This document shows, one piece after another, positions 1-8,692 of a DNA stretch of 34,828 nt. Positions within the stretch are counted from its first letter, which is position 1. The number at the start of each line of letters is the position of its first letter. Source of the DNA: Mucilaginibacter polytrichastri (GTDB lineage Bacteria; Bacteroidota; Bacteroidia; Sphingobacteriales; Sphingobacteriaceae); NCBI RefSeq assembly GCF_001911425.1, contig NZ_MPPL01000001.1:2341503-2376330 (forward strand), in the 5' to 3' direction. The notes beneath the pieces were generated by a model that had not been told where the DNA came from, made no database searches, and worked only from the letters and a program-made list of their open reading frames with translations. Made by a program: the position numbers and the translations under genes.

Positions 1-1537
1 CGTGCTCGCCCTCATGGTGAGGTTTCATAAAATCAACCGCGAAAACCGGGTTCATAATATAAGCCACCAATAAAGAAGCTAACAATGTAATGATCAAAGT
101 AATTGGTAAAAAGAACATAAAGTGCCCGATTAAGCTATTCCAGAATGCCAAAGGCACAAATGGGGCCAGCGTAGTCATGGTACCGGAAAATACCGGTAAG
201 AAAACCTCACCTGCAGCCATTTTAGCAGCTTGCTTAATAGGTATAGCACCGTTGTTAAATATCCTGTGTGTGTTTTCAATTACCACAATGGCATCATCTA
301 CTACAATACCCAATGCGAGCAGGAAGGAAAACAGCACAATCATGTTGAGTGTAAACCCAATAGCCGGCATTACCAGGAAAGCGATGAAACATGATAACGG
401 TACCGACAGCGCCACAAATATGGCATTGGTGCTACCCATAAAGAACATTAGTATAATTGTAACCAGTATAAACCCTATAATGATTGTATTGATCAAATCG
501 TTTAGGGTTGAACGCGTTTTATCAGACTGGTCACCGGTAATTGTAATATCTAATCCTTTAGGGAAAATAGTTTTCTGCTTTACTTTAATCAGATCATAGA
601 TCTTATCAGAAGCTTCGATCAGGTTTTCGCCTGATCTTTTACTAACGTTAAGCGTAATTACATTTTTGAAGTTAGGGTTATTAGGCGTTTTTAAACGGGC
701 AAAACTCTCCTGATCCTGAAAACCATCAACAACCTGTGCAATATCGCGCAGGTAAACAGCCTTACCTTGCGGGTTACGGATAATTAAAGCTTTAACCTCA
801 TCAGCACCTTTAAAATCCTGTTTAATATCAATAGTACGCTGTACACCATCATTTACTATGGCACCTGCAGATGAAATAACATTTTCGTTACCTACAGCCT
901 GAATGATGTCATTATAGCTGATCTGAGCAGCGGTCATTTTACTAATATCAACATTGATCTGAATGTTAGGCTTCAAGGCACCAACTTCATCAACTTTAGA
1001 TATTTCTTTCATACCCTCAACATCGTCTTTAATGTTGTCTGCATATTCCTTCAATTTTTTCAGGTCGTAATTACCAGAAATATTGATATATAAAATAGGC
1101 AGATCGGCAACGTTGATATCAGAAATGATAGACTCTTTCAAGTTATTATCATTCTGCGGCAAATCTTGTTTGGCTTTATCAACGGCATCTTTTACATCCT
1201 GCTTGGCATCTTTAATTTTAATATCGGCATTAAACTCGGCCGTTATAATCGATACGTTTTGCTGGGTGTTTGAAGTAACCTTTTTTAAGCCCTTTAGCGA
1301 CTTTAGTTGCTTCTCCAATTGCTTGGTTACCAGCGTTTCGATATTTTGCGGAGACTGGCCAGCATAGGCAGTAGTAATATAGACCTTTGACTGTGCAATA
1401 TCAGGGAAGTTCTCTTTCGGTAACCTGTTGTAACTCAACAAGCCTAGTAATGTAATGAGGAATATCAGTACATAAACTGCCGTTTTGTTATCTATGGCCC
1501 AACTCGAAGGGCCAAATTCTTTGTTTAAATCTTTCAT
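1..1537 (-). CDS. RND efflux transporter permease (AcrB-like), N-terminal part
   Basis: Inner-membrane pump of a tripartite proton-driven drug/solute efflux complex. The ATG is at 1537, 19 nt after the adaptor stop, and the frame stays open to the window edge, so about 512 residues (roughly half of the usual ~1050) are seen. It starts MKDLNKEFGPSSWAIDNK, followed by the first membrane helix, the large periplasmic porter segment (about residues 40-330) and several further helices. The TM4 motif LGIVVDDAIVVIEN carries the paired acidic residues D414-D415 used for proton relay in RND pumps. It is the last visible gene of the tetR-tolC-adaptor-permease operon. The substrate cannot be told; the HAE1 drug-efflux type is favoured over the heavy-metal type because of the TetR and adaptor partners. 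Confidence 0.93.
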   Translation of the reverse strand, partial: MKDLNKEFGPSSWAIDNKTAVYVLIFLITLLGLLSYNRLPKENFPDIAQSKVYITTAYAGQSPQNIETLVTKQLEKQLKSLKGLKKVTSNTQQNVSIITAEFNADIKIKDAKQDVKDAVDKAKQDLPQNDNNLKESIISDINVADLPILYINISGNYDLKKLKEYADNIKDDVEGMKEISKVDEVGALKPNIQINVDISKMTAAQISYNDIIQAVGNENVISSAGAIVNDGVQRTIDIKQDFKGADEVKALIIRNPQGKAVYLRDIAQVVDGFQDQESFARLKTPNNPNFKNVITLNVSKRSGENLIEASDKIYDLIKVKQKTIFPKGLDITITGDQSDKTRSTLNDLINTIIIGFILVTIILMFFMGSTNAIFVALSVPLSCFIAFLVMPAIGFTLNMIVLFSFLLALGIVVDDAIVVIENTHRIFNNGAIPIKQAAKMAAGEVFLPVFSGTMTTLAPFVPLAFWNSLIGHFMFFLPITLIITLLASLLVAYIMNPVFAVDFMKPHHEGEH

Positions 1538-1556
1538 TTAAAATCAGTTTAAAAGA

Positions 1557-2663
1557 TTAATTAGCTGATGATGCTTTAATCCTATCGCCATCTTCAATAT
1601 CACTTGCACCTTCGGTTACAAGTTTATCTCCGGCTACAATGCCCGATAATATTTCGGCACTACCACCATAAACTCTTCCTACCTTAACAGTTTTTTGTTT
1701 GGCAATACCGTTCTCGTCAACAAAAACGTAGTCGCCCTGCTCCGATTTTTGGATGGCTTTAAAAGGCACAACCAATGCAGTTTTACTGCTGTAATCAGCA
1801 ATTTTTAAAGTAGCAGTCATGTTAGGGCGAAGCGTTTTACGGGTTGGCAATTTAACCTCTACCGCAAAACTGCGCGATCCCGGATCGATAACTTTAGCCG
1901 CAAATGTTACCACCGCATCTAACGAATCGGCAGCATCAGGGATCAATATTTTAACATGATCGCCCAGGTTTACACGGCCCGAATAAGATTCCGGTACATC
2001 AGCCTTAACCTTTAATATATCTGCATTTACAATACGGATGCCTGTGGTGCCCGGCTGTGCAACCTGGCCCAGTTTCAAATCCATTTGGTCAACAGTACCG
2101 TTAATCGGCGATTTAATGCTATACATAACAGCTTGTTGTTGCAATGAGGCCATTTGTTTCTGGCTGCCCTCCAGAGCAGTTTTGGCTTGTAAAAACTGTA
2201 CTTCTGTACCGATTTTTTGGTCCCAAAGGTTTTTTTGGCGTTGGTATAAAGTCTTATTTAAATCAACCTGTGTTGCAATCTGAGCAATATTTTGTCTCAA
2301 TACAGCATCATCCAATTGCACAAGCACTTGCCCTTTACTTACGTGATCTCCAACCTTTACTCGAATAGCGGTAATGGTACCCGGCGACTGTGGATATGCA
2401 GTTACGTTGTCCTGTGCATCAATACGGCCTTGTATTTGTATGTAATTGGTAAAGTTTCCTTGCTTTACTTCAACCACATTAACATCAGTAACTTTTGATG
2501 AATCCTGGGCACCGCTTTTAGTTTCCAGTGCAGCAATTTTACCAGCTATCTCCGATTGTTGTTTTTTAAGATCCGCGAGTTCGGCTTTCGGGTCTTTAGG
2601 CTTATTGTTGCATGCTGCCAAAGCCATTAAAGCAACTGCACTTGTGTATAATATTTTTTTCAT
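1557..2663 (-). CDS. RND efflux periplasmic adaptor (membrane fusion protein, AcrA/HlyD family)
   Basis: This 368-residue adaptor would bridge the inner-membrane pump and the outer-membrane channel. The N-terminus is a lipoprotein signal with lipobox LAAC (C18), so it is probably lipid-anchored facing the periplasm. A short coiled coil follows (about 28-50), then a split biotinyl-lipoyl-like domain with the motif GTITAIRVKVGDHVSKGQVL near residue 95, a helical hairpin (about 125-180), a beta-barrel region and a membrane-proximal domain (about 295-365). It lies 30 nt after the tolC-like stop and 19 nt before the pump start, so the three parts are co-transcribed. The family assignment is secure; the cargo is unknown. 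Confidence 0.95.
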   Translation of the reverse strand: MKKILYTSAVALMALAACNNKPKDPKAELADLKKQQSEIAGKIAALETKSGAQDSSKVTDVNVVEVKQGNFTNYIQIQGRIDAQDNVTAYPQSPGTITAIRVKVGDHVSKGQVLVQLDDAVLRQNIAQIATQVDLNKTLYQRQKNLWDQKIGTEVQFLQAKTALEGSQKQMASLQQQAVMYSIKSPINGTVDQMDLKLGQVAQPGTTGIRIVNADILKVKADVPESYSGRVNLGDHVKILIPDAADSLDAVVTFAAKVIDPGSRSFAVEVKLPTRKTLRPNMTATLKIADYSSKTALVVPFKAIQKSEQGDYVFVDENGIAKQKTVKVGRVYGGSAEILSGIVAGDKLVTEGASDIEDGDRIKASSAN

Positions 2664-2693
2664 GTGTGTTTTATGTATGATTGGTTTAGCTGA

Positions 2694-4049
2694 TTATTGA
2701 ATTTTACCGTATGCTCTGTCAAGGTCAACCTTGCTAATTAAAGCATCGTATAAACCTTGTATATAATTATTGTCTGCAACAACCAGGGCTGTTTCTGCCT
2801 GAGTTACTTCAATGCTCGAGCCTACCCCCTGCTGATATTTGATACGGGAAACCCTCAGCACTTCATTAGCCACCTCGCGGTTACGCTTTTGATTGTTTAA
2901 AGTTTGCAAACCGTTGATGTAGTTTATACGGGCAGCGTTGGTTTGCAGGTTTAAACCATTCTTAACATTTTCCATATCGTTGCGAGTTTTTTGAACAGAA
3001 ATTTCTGCCTGTTTTACCTGGTTAGTACGTTGGAAACCATTAAAAATGGGCACCTTTAAATTTAACCCAATATAACTCGATGGAAATTGCGAACTATATA
3101 AAGTACTAAACGCGTTGTTTTGATAAGATGAGGTATAGTTTGCGGTAGCAGATAAAGTTGGTAAAAATTGGGATTTTTGTCTTTTCAAATCAAGCTGGTT
3201 TAACTTTAACTGAGTTTCATATAAGCTGTATTCTATGCGCTTATGATAAGCCGTGGTATCTGTAGTGGCTACCATAGCTACGCTTTCATCAAGCTTAACA
3301 TCTTCTAGTTTATCTTTTAGATCCAGTTCTGTTTCAATAGGCATCCCCATCTGAAATTTAAGCATCTGTACATTAAGTACTAGCAGCCTTAATGTATTTG
3401 CACGGGTGGTAACCAAATCATTATATTGTACGCTTAAGCGGTCAACGTCTATCTTTTCTACAAAGCCTTGTTTGTTTTGGGCGATGGTTTGGTCGTACTG
3501 CTCTTTAATTTGCTTCAGGTTGGCATCAAGCAGCCTCACCGTTTCGTCACTTACCAATACTTGGTAGTAGGCCTTGGTAACCTGTACATTGGCCTCAATT
3601 AAGCTACGGGTAACATTGCGCTGTGAAAGTTCTTTGTAGGTTTTAGAAGCCTTTAAACCTACCAGGTAACTACCGTCAAATAGGATCTGGCTTGCATCTA
3701 CCCCAAAATTTGATTGATATTTTACACCGAATTTTAGCGGTATATAAGTACCCGGCTGGCCGATAAATGCGCCGGGAATCAATGTAGTAGGGATTTTTAA
3801 ATAATCCTGAAATGAGGCCGAGCCATTAATTTGCGGCAAACCTATACCCGTGGTTTCCTTTACCTTGTATTCTGCACTTTTAACATCAAGCCGGGCATTT
3901 ACCACACTGTCCTGATGCTCATAGGCGTACTTAATACAATCCGCCAGCGTAAAGCTGTATGACGACGGACTACTTGCAGGCCCTTGCTGTGCATAACTAC
4001 TTAACGTAGTTATGCATAACATCAGCCCCACTTTAATTACATTCTTCAT
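2694..4049 (-). CDS. TolC-family outer membrane efflux protein
   Basis: Outer-membrane channel of the efflux complex, 451 residues, close to the family norm. A signal peptide ends near residue 20 (SSYAQQ). The rest shows the two repeated OEP halves: long amphipathic helices (for example residues 150-230 and 345-440) separated by short strands, with the characteristic segment VTQAETALVVADNNYIQGLY near the C-terminus. It sits 28 nt downstream of the tetR stop and 30 nt upstream of the adaptor start, so it is the first structural gene of the operon. Confidence 0.95.
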   Translation of the reverse strand: MKNVIKVGLMLCITTLSSYAQQGPASSPSSYSFTLADCIKYAYEHQDSVVNARLDVKSAEYKVKETTGIGLPQINGSASFQDYLKIPTTLIPGAFIGQPGTYIPLKFGVKYQSNFGVDASQILFDGSYLVGLKASKTYKELSQRNVTRSLIEANVQVTKAYYQVLVSDETVRLLDANLKQIKEQYDQTIAQNKQGFVEKIDVDRLSVQYNDLVTTRANTLRLLVLNVQMLKFQMGMPIETELDLKDKLEDVKLDESVAMVATTDTTAYHKRIEYSLYETQLKLNQLDLKRQKSQFLPTLSATANYTSSYQNNAFSTLYSSQFPSSYIGLNLKVPIFNGFQRTNQVKQAEISVQKTRNDMENVKNGLNLQTNAARINYINGLQTLNNQKRNREVANEVLRVSRIKYQQGVGSSIEVTQAETALVVADNNYIQGLYDALISKVDLDRAYGKIQ

Positions 4050-4077
4050 TTGTTGGTTTTATCTATTGAGTGGTTGA

Positions 4078-4689
4078 TTATTCCTGGTTTATATTTTGAT
4101 ATTCATTAAGTAATTTGTAGCCTTTCAGGGTACATATGCCATAGTTAAAGTGCTCAAGAAACTGTTGTTGTACTGTCCAAACATTAAAATCTGCGAATGG
4201 AAAAATAGCATTGTTAAAACCTATTTCCACTTGTGCCACGCGCATTAGGGCCATTATTTTAGCATCAATCTCTGGGCGAATGTAGCCTTGCTCCTTACCC
4301 TGTTCTAAGAGATCAACCAGTGTTTGCACCATTTTCTCTGATTTAAACTGCTGAAACTCTTTCCATGCATCAGAATGATACTTTTGCATATCATGCATAA
4401 CTATCGGGTTTATCCTGGCTATCAGTTCTTCAGAACATTTCATCATTTTAAGCATCTTCTCTATCACATTACCGTCTTCGGCCATAATATCGTCCATGTC
4501 TTTCTTGTCAAGCTCCAGCTTGGCTTTAACCAGCTCAACCACCAACTCATTTTTATCAGAAAAATGCTGATAGATAGTTTTTTTCGACATCCCTAATTGC
4601 TTCGCGATATCATCCATGGTCACACTCTTTATGCCGGCTTGCATAAAAAGCTCAAACGCTCCTTCTAATATCCTCTGTGTCTGGCTCAT
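4078..4689 (-). CDS. TetR/AcrR family transcriptional regulator, likely repressor of the efflux operon
   Basis: A 203-residue TetR-family regulator. The N-terminal helix-turn-helix covers about residues 23-45 (SVTMDDIAKQLGMSKKTIYQHF). The remaining helical part is the ligand-binding and dimer domain and is poorly conserved, as usual. It is the first gene of the efflux operon, with the outer-membrane gene 28 nt after its stop. Its promoter (-33 TTTG and -7 TAGTTTTG on the minus strand, 4728 to 4698) is overlapped by an inverted repeat at 4705-4736, which suggests autorepression together with control of the pump. The predicted transcription start is only a few bases from the ATG, so the mRNA would be almost leaderless. 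The inducer is unknown. Confidence 0.93.
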   Translation of the reverse strand: MSQTQRILEGAFELFMQAGIKSVTMDDIAKQLGMSKKTIYQHFSDKNELVVELVKAKLELDKKDMDDIMAEDGNVIEKMLKMMKCSEELIARINPIVMHDMQKYHSDAWKEFQQFKSEKMVQTLVDLLEQGKEQGYIRPEIDAKIMALMRVAQVEIGFNNAIFPFADFNVWTVQQQFLEHFNYGICTLKGYKLLNEYQNINQE

Positions 4690-4697
4690 TATAAAGC

Positions 4698-4728
4698 CAA
4701 AACTATGGAAACATTTTTTGATTTCAAA
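4698..4728 (-). promoter_or_regulatory. Promoter of the tetR-efflux operon
   Basis: On the minus strand a TTTG -33 element (4728-4725) and a TAGTTTTG -7 element (4705-4698) are separated by 19 nt, an exact match to the Bacteroidota vegetative consensus. The expected start site is about 4692-4694, immediately before the ATG at 4689. Confidence 0.7.
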
Positions 4729-4736
4729 GTTTCCAT
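4705..4736. promoter_or_regulatory. Probable TetR operator (inverted repeat over the efflux promoter)
   Basis: Perfect 8-bp arms ATGGAAAC (4705-4712) and GTTTCCAT (4729-4736) are separated by 16 bp. The arms touch the -7 and -33 boxes of the minus-strand promoter, so a bound dimer would block RNA polymerase. Assignment to the adjacent TetR regulator is inferred from position. Confidence 0.55.
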
Positions 4737-4770
4737 GTAAAATTACTTCCCCCCACCATCGCTTAATTAT

Positions 4771-4778
4771 TACCTTTG
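4771..4778 (+). promoter_or_regulatory. -7 promoter box of purB
   Basis: TACCTTTG matches the TAnnTTTG -7 consensus, 16 nt before the ATG at 4795. No clear TTTG is seen at the expected -33 position, so the promoter rests on the -7 box alone. Confidence 0.5.
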
Positions 4779-4794
4779 CAAAAACATATTATTG

Positions 4795-6135
4795 ATGGAC
4801 CTTACTGCCCTTTCTGCTATATCACCTGTTGATGGTCGCTACCGCAACGTAACAAAAGATCTTTCTGCTTATTTTTCAGAATTTGCCCTGATTAAGTACA
4901 GGGTGTTTGTAGAAATTGAGTACTACATAACGCTTACTCAATTTAACCTGCCACAGCTTACTACTTTAGATAGTGTTATTACCAACAAGTTACAGGATAT
5001 CTATAAAAATTTCAGCGAGGCCGATGCACAGGTTATTAAAGATATTGAGAAAATCACTAACCATGATGTTAAGGCGGTTGAATATTTTATTAAGCAAAAG
5101 TTTGATGAGATAGGACTTGCTGATAAAGAGTTTATCCATTTTGGCTTAACCTCTCAGGATATTAACAATACGGCTATTCCATTTACATTTAAACTGGCTT
5201 TAGACGAGGTTTACTACCCTGCAATTGCCGAGCTGATTGAGTTATTGAAACAATATGTTATCGATTGGAAAGATGTATCGATGCTGGCCCATACCCACGG
5301 ACAACCAGCCTCACCTACGCGTTTGGGCAAGGAGCTACAGGTTTTTGTAGAACGTTTAGAAAGCCAGTTGGTGTTACTCAAACAGGTGCCTTTTTCTGCT
5401 AAGTTTGGCGGCGCAACCGGTAATTTCAATGCACACCATATTGCCTACCCTACACATGATTGGAAAGATTTCGGCAATCATTTTGTAAACGATGTGTTAG
5501 GACTGCACCGTTCACAATTTACTACCCAGATAGAGCATTACGATAACTTTGCTGCACAGTGTGATGCTTTGAAACGTATTAATAACATCATCCTTGATCT
5601 GGACCGCGACATGTGGACTTACATATCCATGAACTACTTTAAACAAAAGATCAAGGCCGGCGAAATCGGTTCATCGGCTATGCCGCATAAGGTTAACCCT
5701 ATTGACTTTGAAAATTCTGAAGGTAATGTAGGTATTGCAAACGCATTGTTCGAGCACCTGGCAGCCAAACTTCCTGTCTCCCGTTTACAACGGGATCTGA
5801 CAGACTCTACCGTGTTACGTAACATCGGCGTGCCTGTTGCTCATACTTTAATTGCCATAAAATCGACCATGAAGGGCCTCAACAAGTTATTGCTGAACGA
5901 AACTGCCCTGAAAGCAGACCTGGAAGCTAACTGGGCAGTTGTGGCAGAGGCCATACAAACCATCCTGCGCAGAGATGGCTATCCAAACCCTTATGAAGCA
6001 TTAAAAGAGCTCACACGCGTTAATACCGGCATTAATGCCCAAACAATTGCCGGCTTTGTAGACACGCTGGAGGTTAGCGAAAGCATTAAACGAGAACTTA
6101 AAAGTATTACGCCTGGTAACTATACAGGTATATAG
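4795..6135 (+). CDS. purB: Adenylosuccinate lyase
   Basis: Catalyses two fumarate-releasing steps of purine synthesis: SAICAR to AICAR, and adenylosuccinate to AMP. The 446-residue protein shows the superfamily signature GSSAMPHKVNPIDFEN at about 292-307 (flexible catalytic loop with S293/S294) and the conserved segment HTHGQPASPT from H166, whose H168 corresponds to the general-acid histidine region. The N-terminus SPVDGRYR is typical of the PurB subfamily closest to the E. coli enzyme. ATG at 4795 is chosen over the TTG one codon upstream because it lies 16 nt after a good -7 box and gives the standard N-terminus. It is divergent from the tetR operon. Confidence 0.97.
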   Translation: MDLTALSAISPVDGRYRNVTKDLSAYFSEFALIKYRVFVEIEYYITLTQFNLPQLTTLDSVITNKLQDIYKNFSEADAQVIKDIEKITNHDVKAVEYFIKQKFDEIGLADKEFIHFGLTSQDINNTAIPFTFKLALDEVYYPAIAELIELLKQYVIDWKDVSMLAHTHGQPASPTRLGKELQVFVERLESQLVLLKQVPFSAKFGGATGNFNAHHIAYPTHDWKDFGNHFVNDVLGLHRSQFTTQIEHYDNFAAQCDALKRINNIILDLDRDMWTYISMNYFKQKIKAGEIGSSAMPHKVNPIDFENSEGNVGIANALFEHLAAKLPVSRLQRDLTDSTVLRNIGVPVAHTLIAIKSTMKGLNKLLLNETALKADLEANWAVVAEAIQTILRRDGYPNPYEALKELTRVNTGINAQTIAGFVDTLEVSESIKRELKSITPGNYTGI

Positions 6136-6156
6136 TCATGTACAGGTCAAATCAAG

Positions 6157-6178
6157 ATCATTTAACATATTAAATGAT
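6157..6178 (+). terminator. Hairpin after purB, possible weak terminator
   Basis: Arms ATCATTTAA (6157-6165) and TTAAATGAT (6170-6178) form a 9-bp AT-only stem with a CATA loop, followed by TTTAC. The stem is weak and the T-run short, so termination may be partial and the nfu gene may be partly co-transcribed with purB. Confidence 0.4.
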
Positions 6179-6187
6179 TTTACTGTA

Positions 6188-6195
6188 TAACTTTG
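6188..6195 (+). promoter_or_regulatory. -7 promoter box of the NifU-like gene
   Basis: TAACTTTG fits TAnnTTTG and lies 30 nt before the ATG at 6225. No clear -33 TTTG is present. Confidence 0.45.
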
Positions 6196-6224
6196 TTAAT
6201 ATAGATTAGATAAAAGAAATTCTC

Positions 6225-6773
6225 ATGAATATCAACGTATATACCGAAAGCACACCAAACCCGGCAACAATGAAGTTCATTGTTAACAAGTTGCTGATTA
6301 ACGGCAGTGTAGATTATCCGACTAAAGAAAGCGCCGAAAAATCAACCTTTGCAAAAGAGCTTTACAAGTTCTCGTTTGTAAATGGTGTGTTCTTTGCCAG
6401 TAACTTTGTTACGGTAACTAAAACCGAAGGTTCTGAGTGGAATGATGTAGAACCAATTGTAAAAGAATTTGTAAAAGGTGCTGTTGAGTCTGAATTAAAA
6501 GTTCAGGAAGAAGAGCAGGCCGACGTAAACTTTGAAGGTACGGATGCCGAAGTTAAAATTCAGCAGATATTACATGATTATGTTCGCCCGGCTGTTGAGC
6601 AAGACGGCGGCGCAATAGCTTACAAATCATTTACAGAAGGTGTGGTAACAGTTGAACTACGCGGTTCATGCAGCGGCTGCCCTTCATCAACCATTACATT
6701 AAAAGCCGGTATTGAAAACCTGCTCAAACGTATGGTGCCAGAAGTACAGGAAGTAGTTTCTGAAGCCATGTAA
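6225..6773 (+). CDS. NifU/Nfu-type iron-sulfur cluster carrier protein
   Basis: A 182-residue Fe-S cluster scaffold/carrier in the cytoplasm. The N-terminal Nfu domain (about 1-90, starting with the typical YTESTPNPATMKF) is followed by an acidic linker and a NifU C-terminal domain (about 107-180). The domain carries the CxxC cluster ligand pair C149-C152 in RGSCSGCPSST and the preceding EQDGGAI motif. This two-domain layout is that of Nfu/NFU1 proteins. It has its own -7 box and a strong terminator after it, so it is probably expressed mainly as a single gene. Confidence 0.93.
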   Translation: MNINVYTESTPNPATMKFIVNKLLINGSVDYPTKESAEKSTFAKELYKFSFVNGVFFASNFVTVTKTEGSEWNDVEPIVKEFVKGAVESELKVQEEEQADVNFEGTDAEVKIQQILHDYVRPAVEQDGGAIAYKSFTEGVVTVELRGSCSGCPSSTITLKAGIENLLKRMVPEVQEVVSEAM

Positions 6774-6814
6774 TTACTTGATTTCACCGTTTAAGGTGAT
6801 TTCACTTATAAAAT

Positions 6815-6847
6815 AAAAAAGGCGATCCGATTTGGTTCGCCTTTTTT
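6815..6847 (+). terminator. Intrinsic terminator after the NifU-like gene
   Basis: Arms AAAAAAGGCGA (6815-6825) and TCGCCTTTTTT (6837-6847) form a perfect 11-bp stem with an 11-nt loop ending in a T-run. It lies 42 nt after the stop codon at 6773. Confidence 0.85.
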
Positions 6848-6912
6848 ATTTTTCTCTTTGACTTTACTTAGGTAGATTAGACTGGCTTAAATCAAACCTT
6901 ATTCAACCCAAT

Positions 6913-7443
6913 ATGATCATAAAAAACTTCTTGATTCTTTTACTGGCAGCTAATATCGGTTTCACGCTGAATGTACAGGCCCAGAAAACTACTAAATTTG
7001 GTGATGACGTAAGTACTTTAACTGGCATAATGAAAGCCTATTATGCCACCACCTCAGTAAAAAAAGGCGAGTTAGCAAGTTATGAGCGTGATAGTTTACT
7101 GCATTTTCCGGGCGCTATGGTGGGTTTAGCCGGCGTTGACAAAAATGGCAAGCCGATGATGAACACCATGACGATCAAACAATTCCACGAACAGGAAGAC
7201 ACCGTGATGGCTAAAACCGGTTTTAATGAACGGCAAATTTACTGCAAGATTGAGAAATTTGGCAACCTTTATCACGTTTGGAGTACTTACGAGACACGTT
7301 ATATAGCCAATGGCCCCATTATTGGTCGCGGCATAGATAGTGTACAGCTATTTTATGATGGTACACGTTTTTGGATTTTAGGCTGGTTTGATGATGTGGA
7401 GCGCAAGGACAAATTCCTTCCAAAAGAGTATTTGCCGCATTAA
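6913..7443 (+). CDS. Secreted protein of unknown function, possibly NTF2/SnoaL-like
   Basis: A 176-residue protein with a clear Sec signal peptide (MIIKNFLILLLAANIGF, cleavage likely after VQAQ near residue 24), so it is exported. The mature part has the general look of an NTF2/SnoaL-like alpha+beta cone fold: an N-terminal helix with LTGIMKAYYATTS, then alternating strands ending in VQLFYDGTRFWILGWFDD. No catalytic residues can be assigned. It is monocistronic between two terminators. The fold assignment is tentative. Confidence 0.75.
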   Translation: MIIKNFLILLLAANIGFTLNVQAQKTTKFGDDVSTLTGIMKAYYATTSVKKGELASYERDSLLHFPGAMVGLAGVDKNGKPMMNTMTIKQFHEQEDTVMAKTGFNERQIYCKIEKFGNLYHVWSTYETRYIANGPIIGRGIDSVQLFYDGTRFWILGWFDDVERKDKFLPKEYLPH

Positions 7444-7577
7444 CTTACTTTCGCCTTTGGCATTGGCTCTTAAATTCCAGTAAAGTAGTGCTAATTATGA
7501 TAGCTTTTTGGAAATTACTTACCGACGAAACTTAGAAGGTTAAGCAAGTACGCTTCTGAAAGCTCAATTTGTATTTA

Positions 7578-7620
7578 TAAATAAGAAATGCGATTCAAAT
7601 TGAATCGCATTTCTTATTTA
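7578..7620. terminator. Bidirectional terminator between convergent genes
   Basis: Perfect 21-bp inverted repeat (7578-7598 and 7600-7620) with core ATGCGATTCAA / TTGAATCGCAT and A/T-rich outer flanks that supply a T-run in both directions. It separates the secreted-protein gene (stop 7443) from serA (stop 7633, opposite strand). Confidence 0.85.
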
Positions 7621-7632
7621 TTTAAAAACTAC

Positions 7633-8595
7633 TTAAGCCAGCTCTAAGCTTTTAAAGTGATCGATAATCAGCGTAGCTAACTCAACACCTATACGCTCCT
7701 GGGCTTCATTGGTAGAAGCACCGATGTGCGGGGTTAAAGAAATTTTAGGGTGATTTAAGATTTCTGCTCTTGGAGTTGGTTCGTTGTCAAATACATCAAG
7801 ACCTGCAAACGCGATTTGCCCGCTGTTCAGGGCTTCAACTAAAGCCAGTTCGTCAATAAGGCCACCGCGTGAGCAGTTGATTACACCTGCACCTTTTTTC
7901 ATTTTAGCAAAAGTTTCGGCATCCAGTATCGGTTTCTCGATAAACGGCGTGTGCAGGGTTACAAAATCGCTTTGAGCGATGATCTCTTCCTGGGTTGCTT
8001 TTTTAACTGAAGCTTTGACTACGTTACCACCGCCCAGTTCTAATTCAAGCTCGGTATCAAAATCGTAAACATCAAAAGCTAATACATCCATACCAACTCC
8101 TAAAGCAATTTTGGCAACCGCTTTACCGATACGGCCAAAACCAAGGATACCTAAAGTTTTACCGCGCAGTTCAGAACCTTTAGCGTATGATTTTTTAAGA
8201 TCATTAAATTTGGTAGCACCATCAACCGGCATTTTACGGTTGCTATCTTGCAAGAAACGGGCACCGGTAAACAAGTGACCAAATACCAATTCGGCAACAG
8301 AGTTTGAAGATGATGCCGGGGTGTTATAAACCGGGATGCCTTTTTCTTTGGCATAGTCTACGTCGATATTATCAACACCAACACCGCCACGGCCAATCAT
8401 TTTTAAATTAGGGCAGGCATCAATTAATGCTTTACGCACTTTTGTTGCGCTACGCACAGTTATACCATCATAAGCCTGCAATTTAACAGGTAATTCGTCT
8501 TGTGGTATTGTATTGGTATCAACTTCAAAACCTGCTTCTTCAAGCAGTTTTTTACCTATCGGGTCGATACCATCATTAGCTAATATTTTGATCAT
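7633..8595 (-). CDS. serA: D-3-phosphoglycerate dehydrogenase, short form
   Basis: Oxidises 3-phosphoglycerate with NAD+ as the first step of serine synthesis. At 320 residues it is the short type without a C-terminal ACT or ASB domain, so it should lack the usual serine feedback site. The Rossmann motif is [10 protein letters not shown] (G152, G154, G157). The D-2-hydroxyacid dehydrogenase triad is visible: R243 in NCSRGG, E272 in DVFDNEP and H290 in TPHIGAST. It follows serC by 97 nt on the same strand. The link to serine synthesis rests on that context, since this family also includes other hydroxyacid dehydrogenases. Confidence 0.92.
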   Translation of the reverse strand: MIKILANDGIDPIGKKLLEEAGFEVDTNTIPQDELPVKLQAYDGITVRSATKVRKALIDACPNLKMIGRGGVGVDNIDVDYAKEKGIPVYNTPASSSNSVAELVFGHLFTGARFLQDSNRKMPVDGATKFNDLKKSYAKGSELRGKTLGILGFGRIGKAVAKIALGVGMDVLAFDVYDFDTELELELGGGNVVKASVKKATQEEIIAQSDFVTLHTPFIEKPILDAETFAKMKKGAGVINCSRGGLIDELALVEALNSGQIAFAGLDVFDNEPTPRAEILNHPKISLTPHIGASTNEAQERIGVELATLIIDHFKSLELA

Positions 8596-8606
8596 TTTGT
8601 TTTCTT

Positions 8607-8688
8607 GTTGAATAAGTTGATTAGGTTGGATTAAGTTGATTGAGTGGTAGATTAGGCTTTAATCTACCACTCAATCAACTTATTCAAC
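8607..8688 (-). promoter_or_regulatory. Strong intercistronic hairpin with alternative pairing between serC and serA
   Basis: A perfect 22-bp inverted repeat (8633-8654 and 8660-8681) has a 5-nt loop. A second pairing is possible: 8607-8622 is the exact reverse complement of 8673-8688 (16 bp) and shares sequence with the right arm of the first. In the serC-serA transcript the two would compete or nest. The first hairpin is followed by AATCCAACC rather than a U-run, so it is not a standard terminator. A role in attenuation or mRNA processing is inferred. Confidence 0.6.
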
Positions 8689-8692
8689 CGCT

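Noticed and set aside
90..599. 169-residue plus-strand frame
   Set aside because: It lies opposite the RND permease, whose reading frame is well supported by its motifs.
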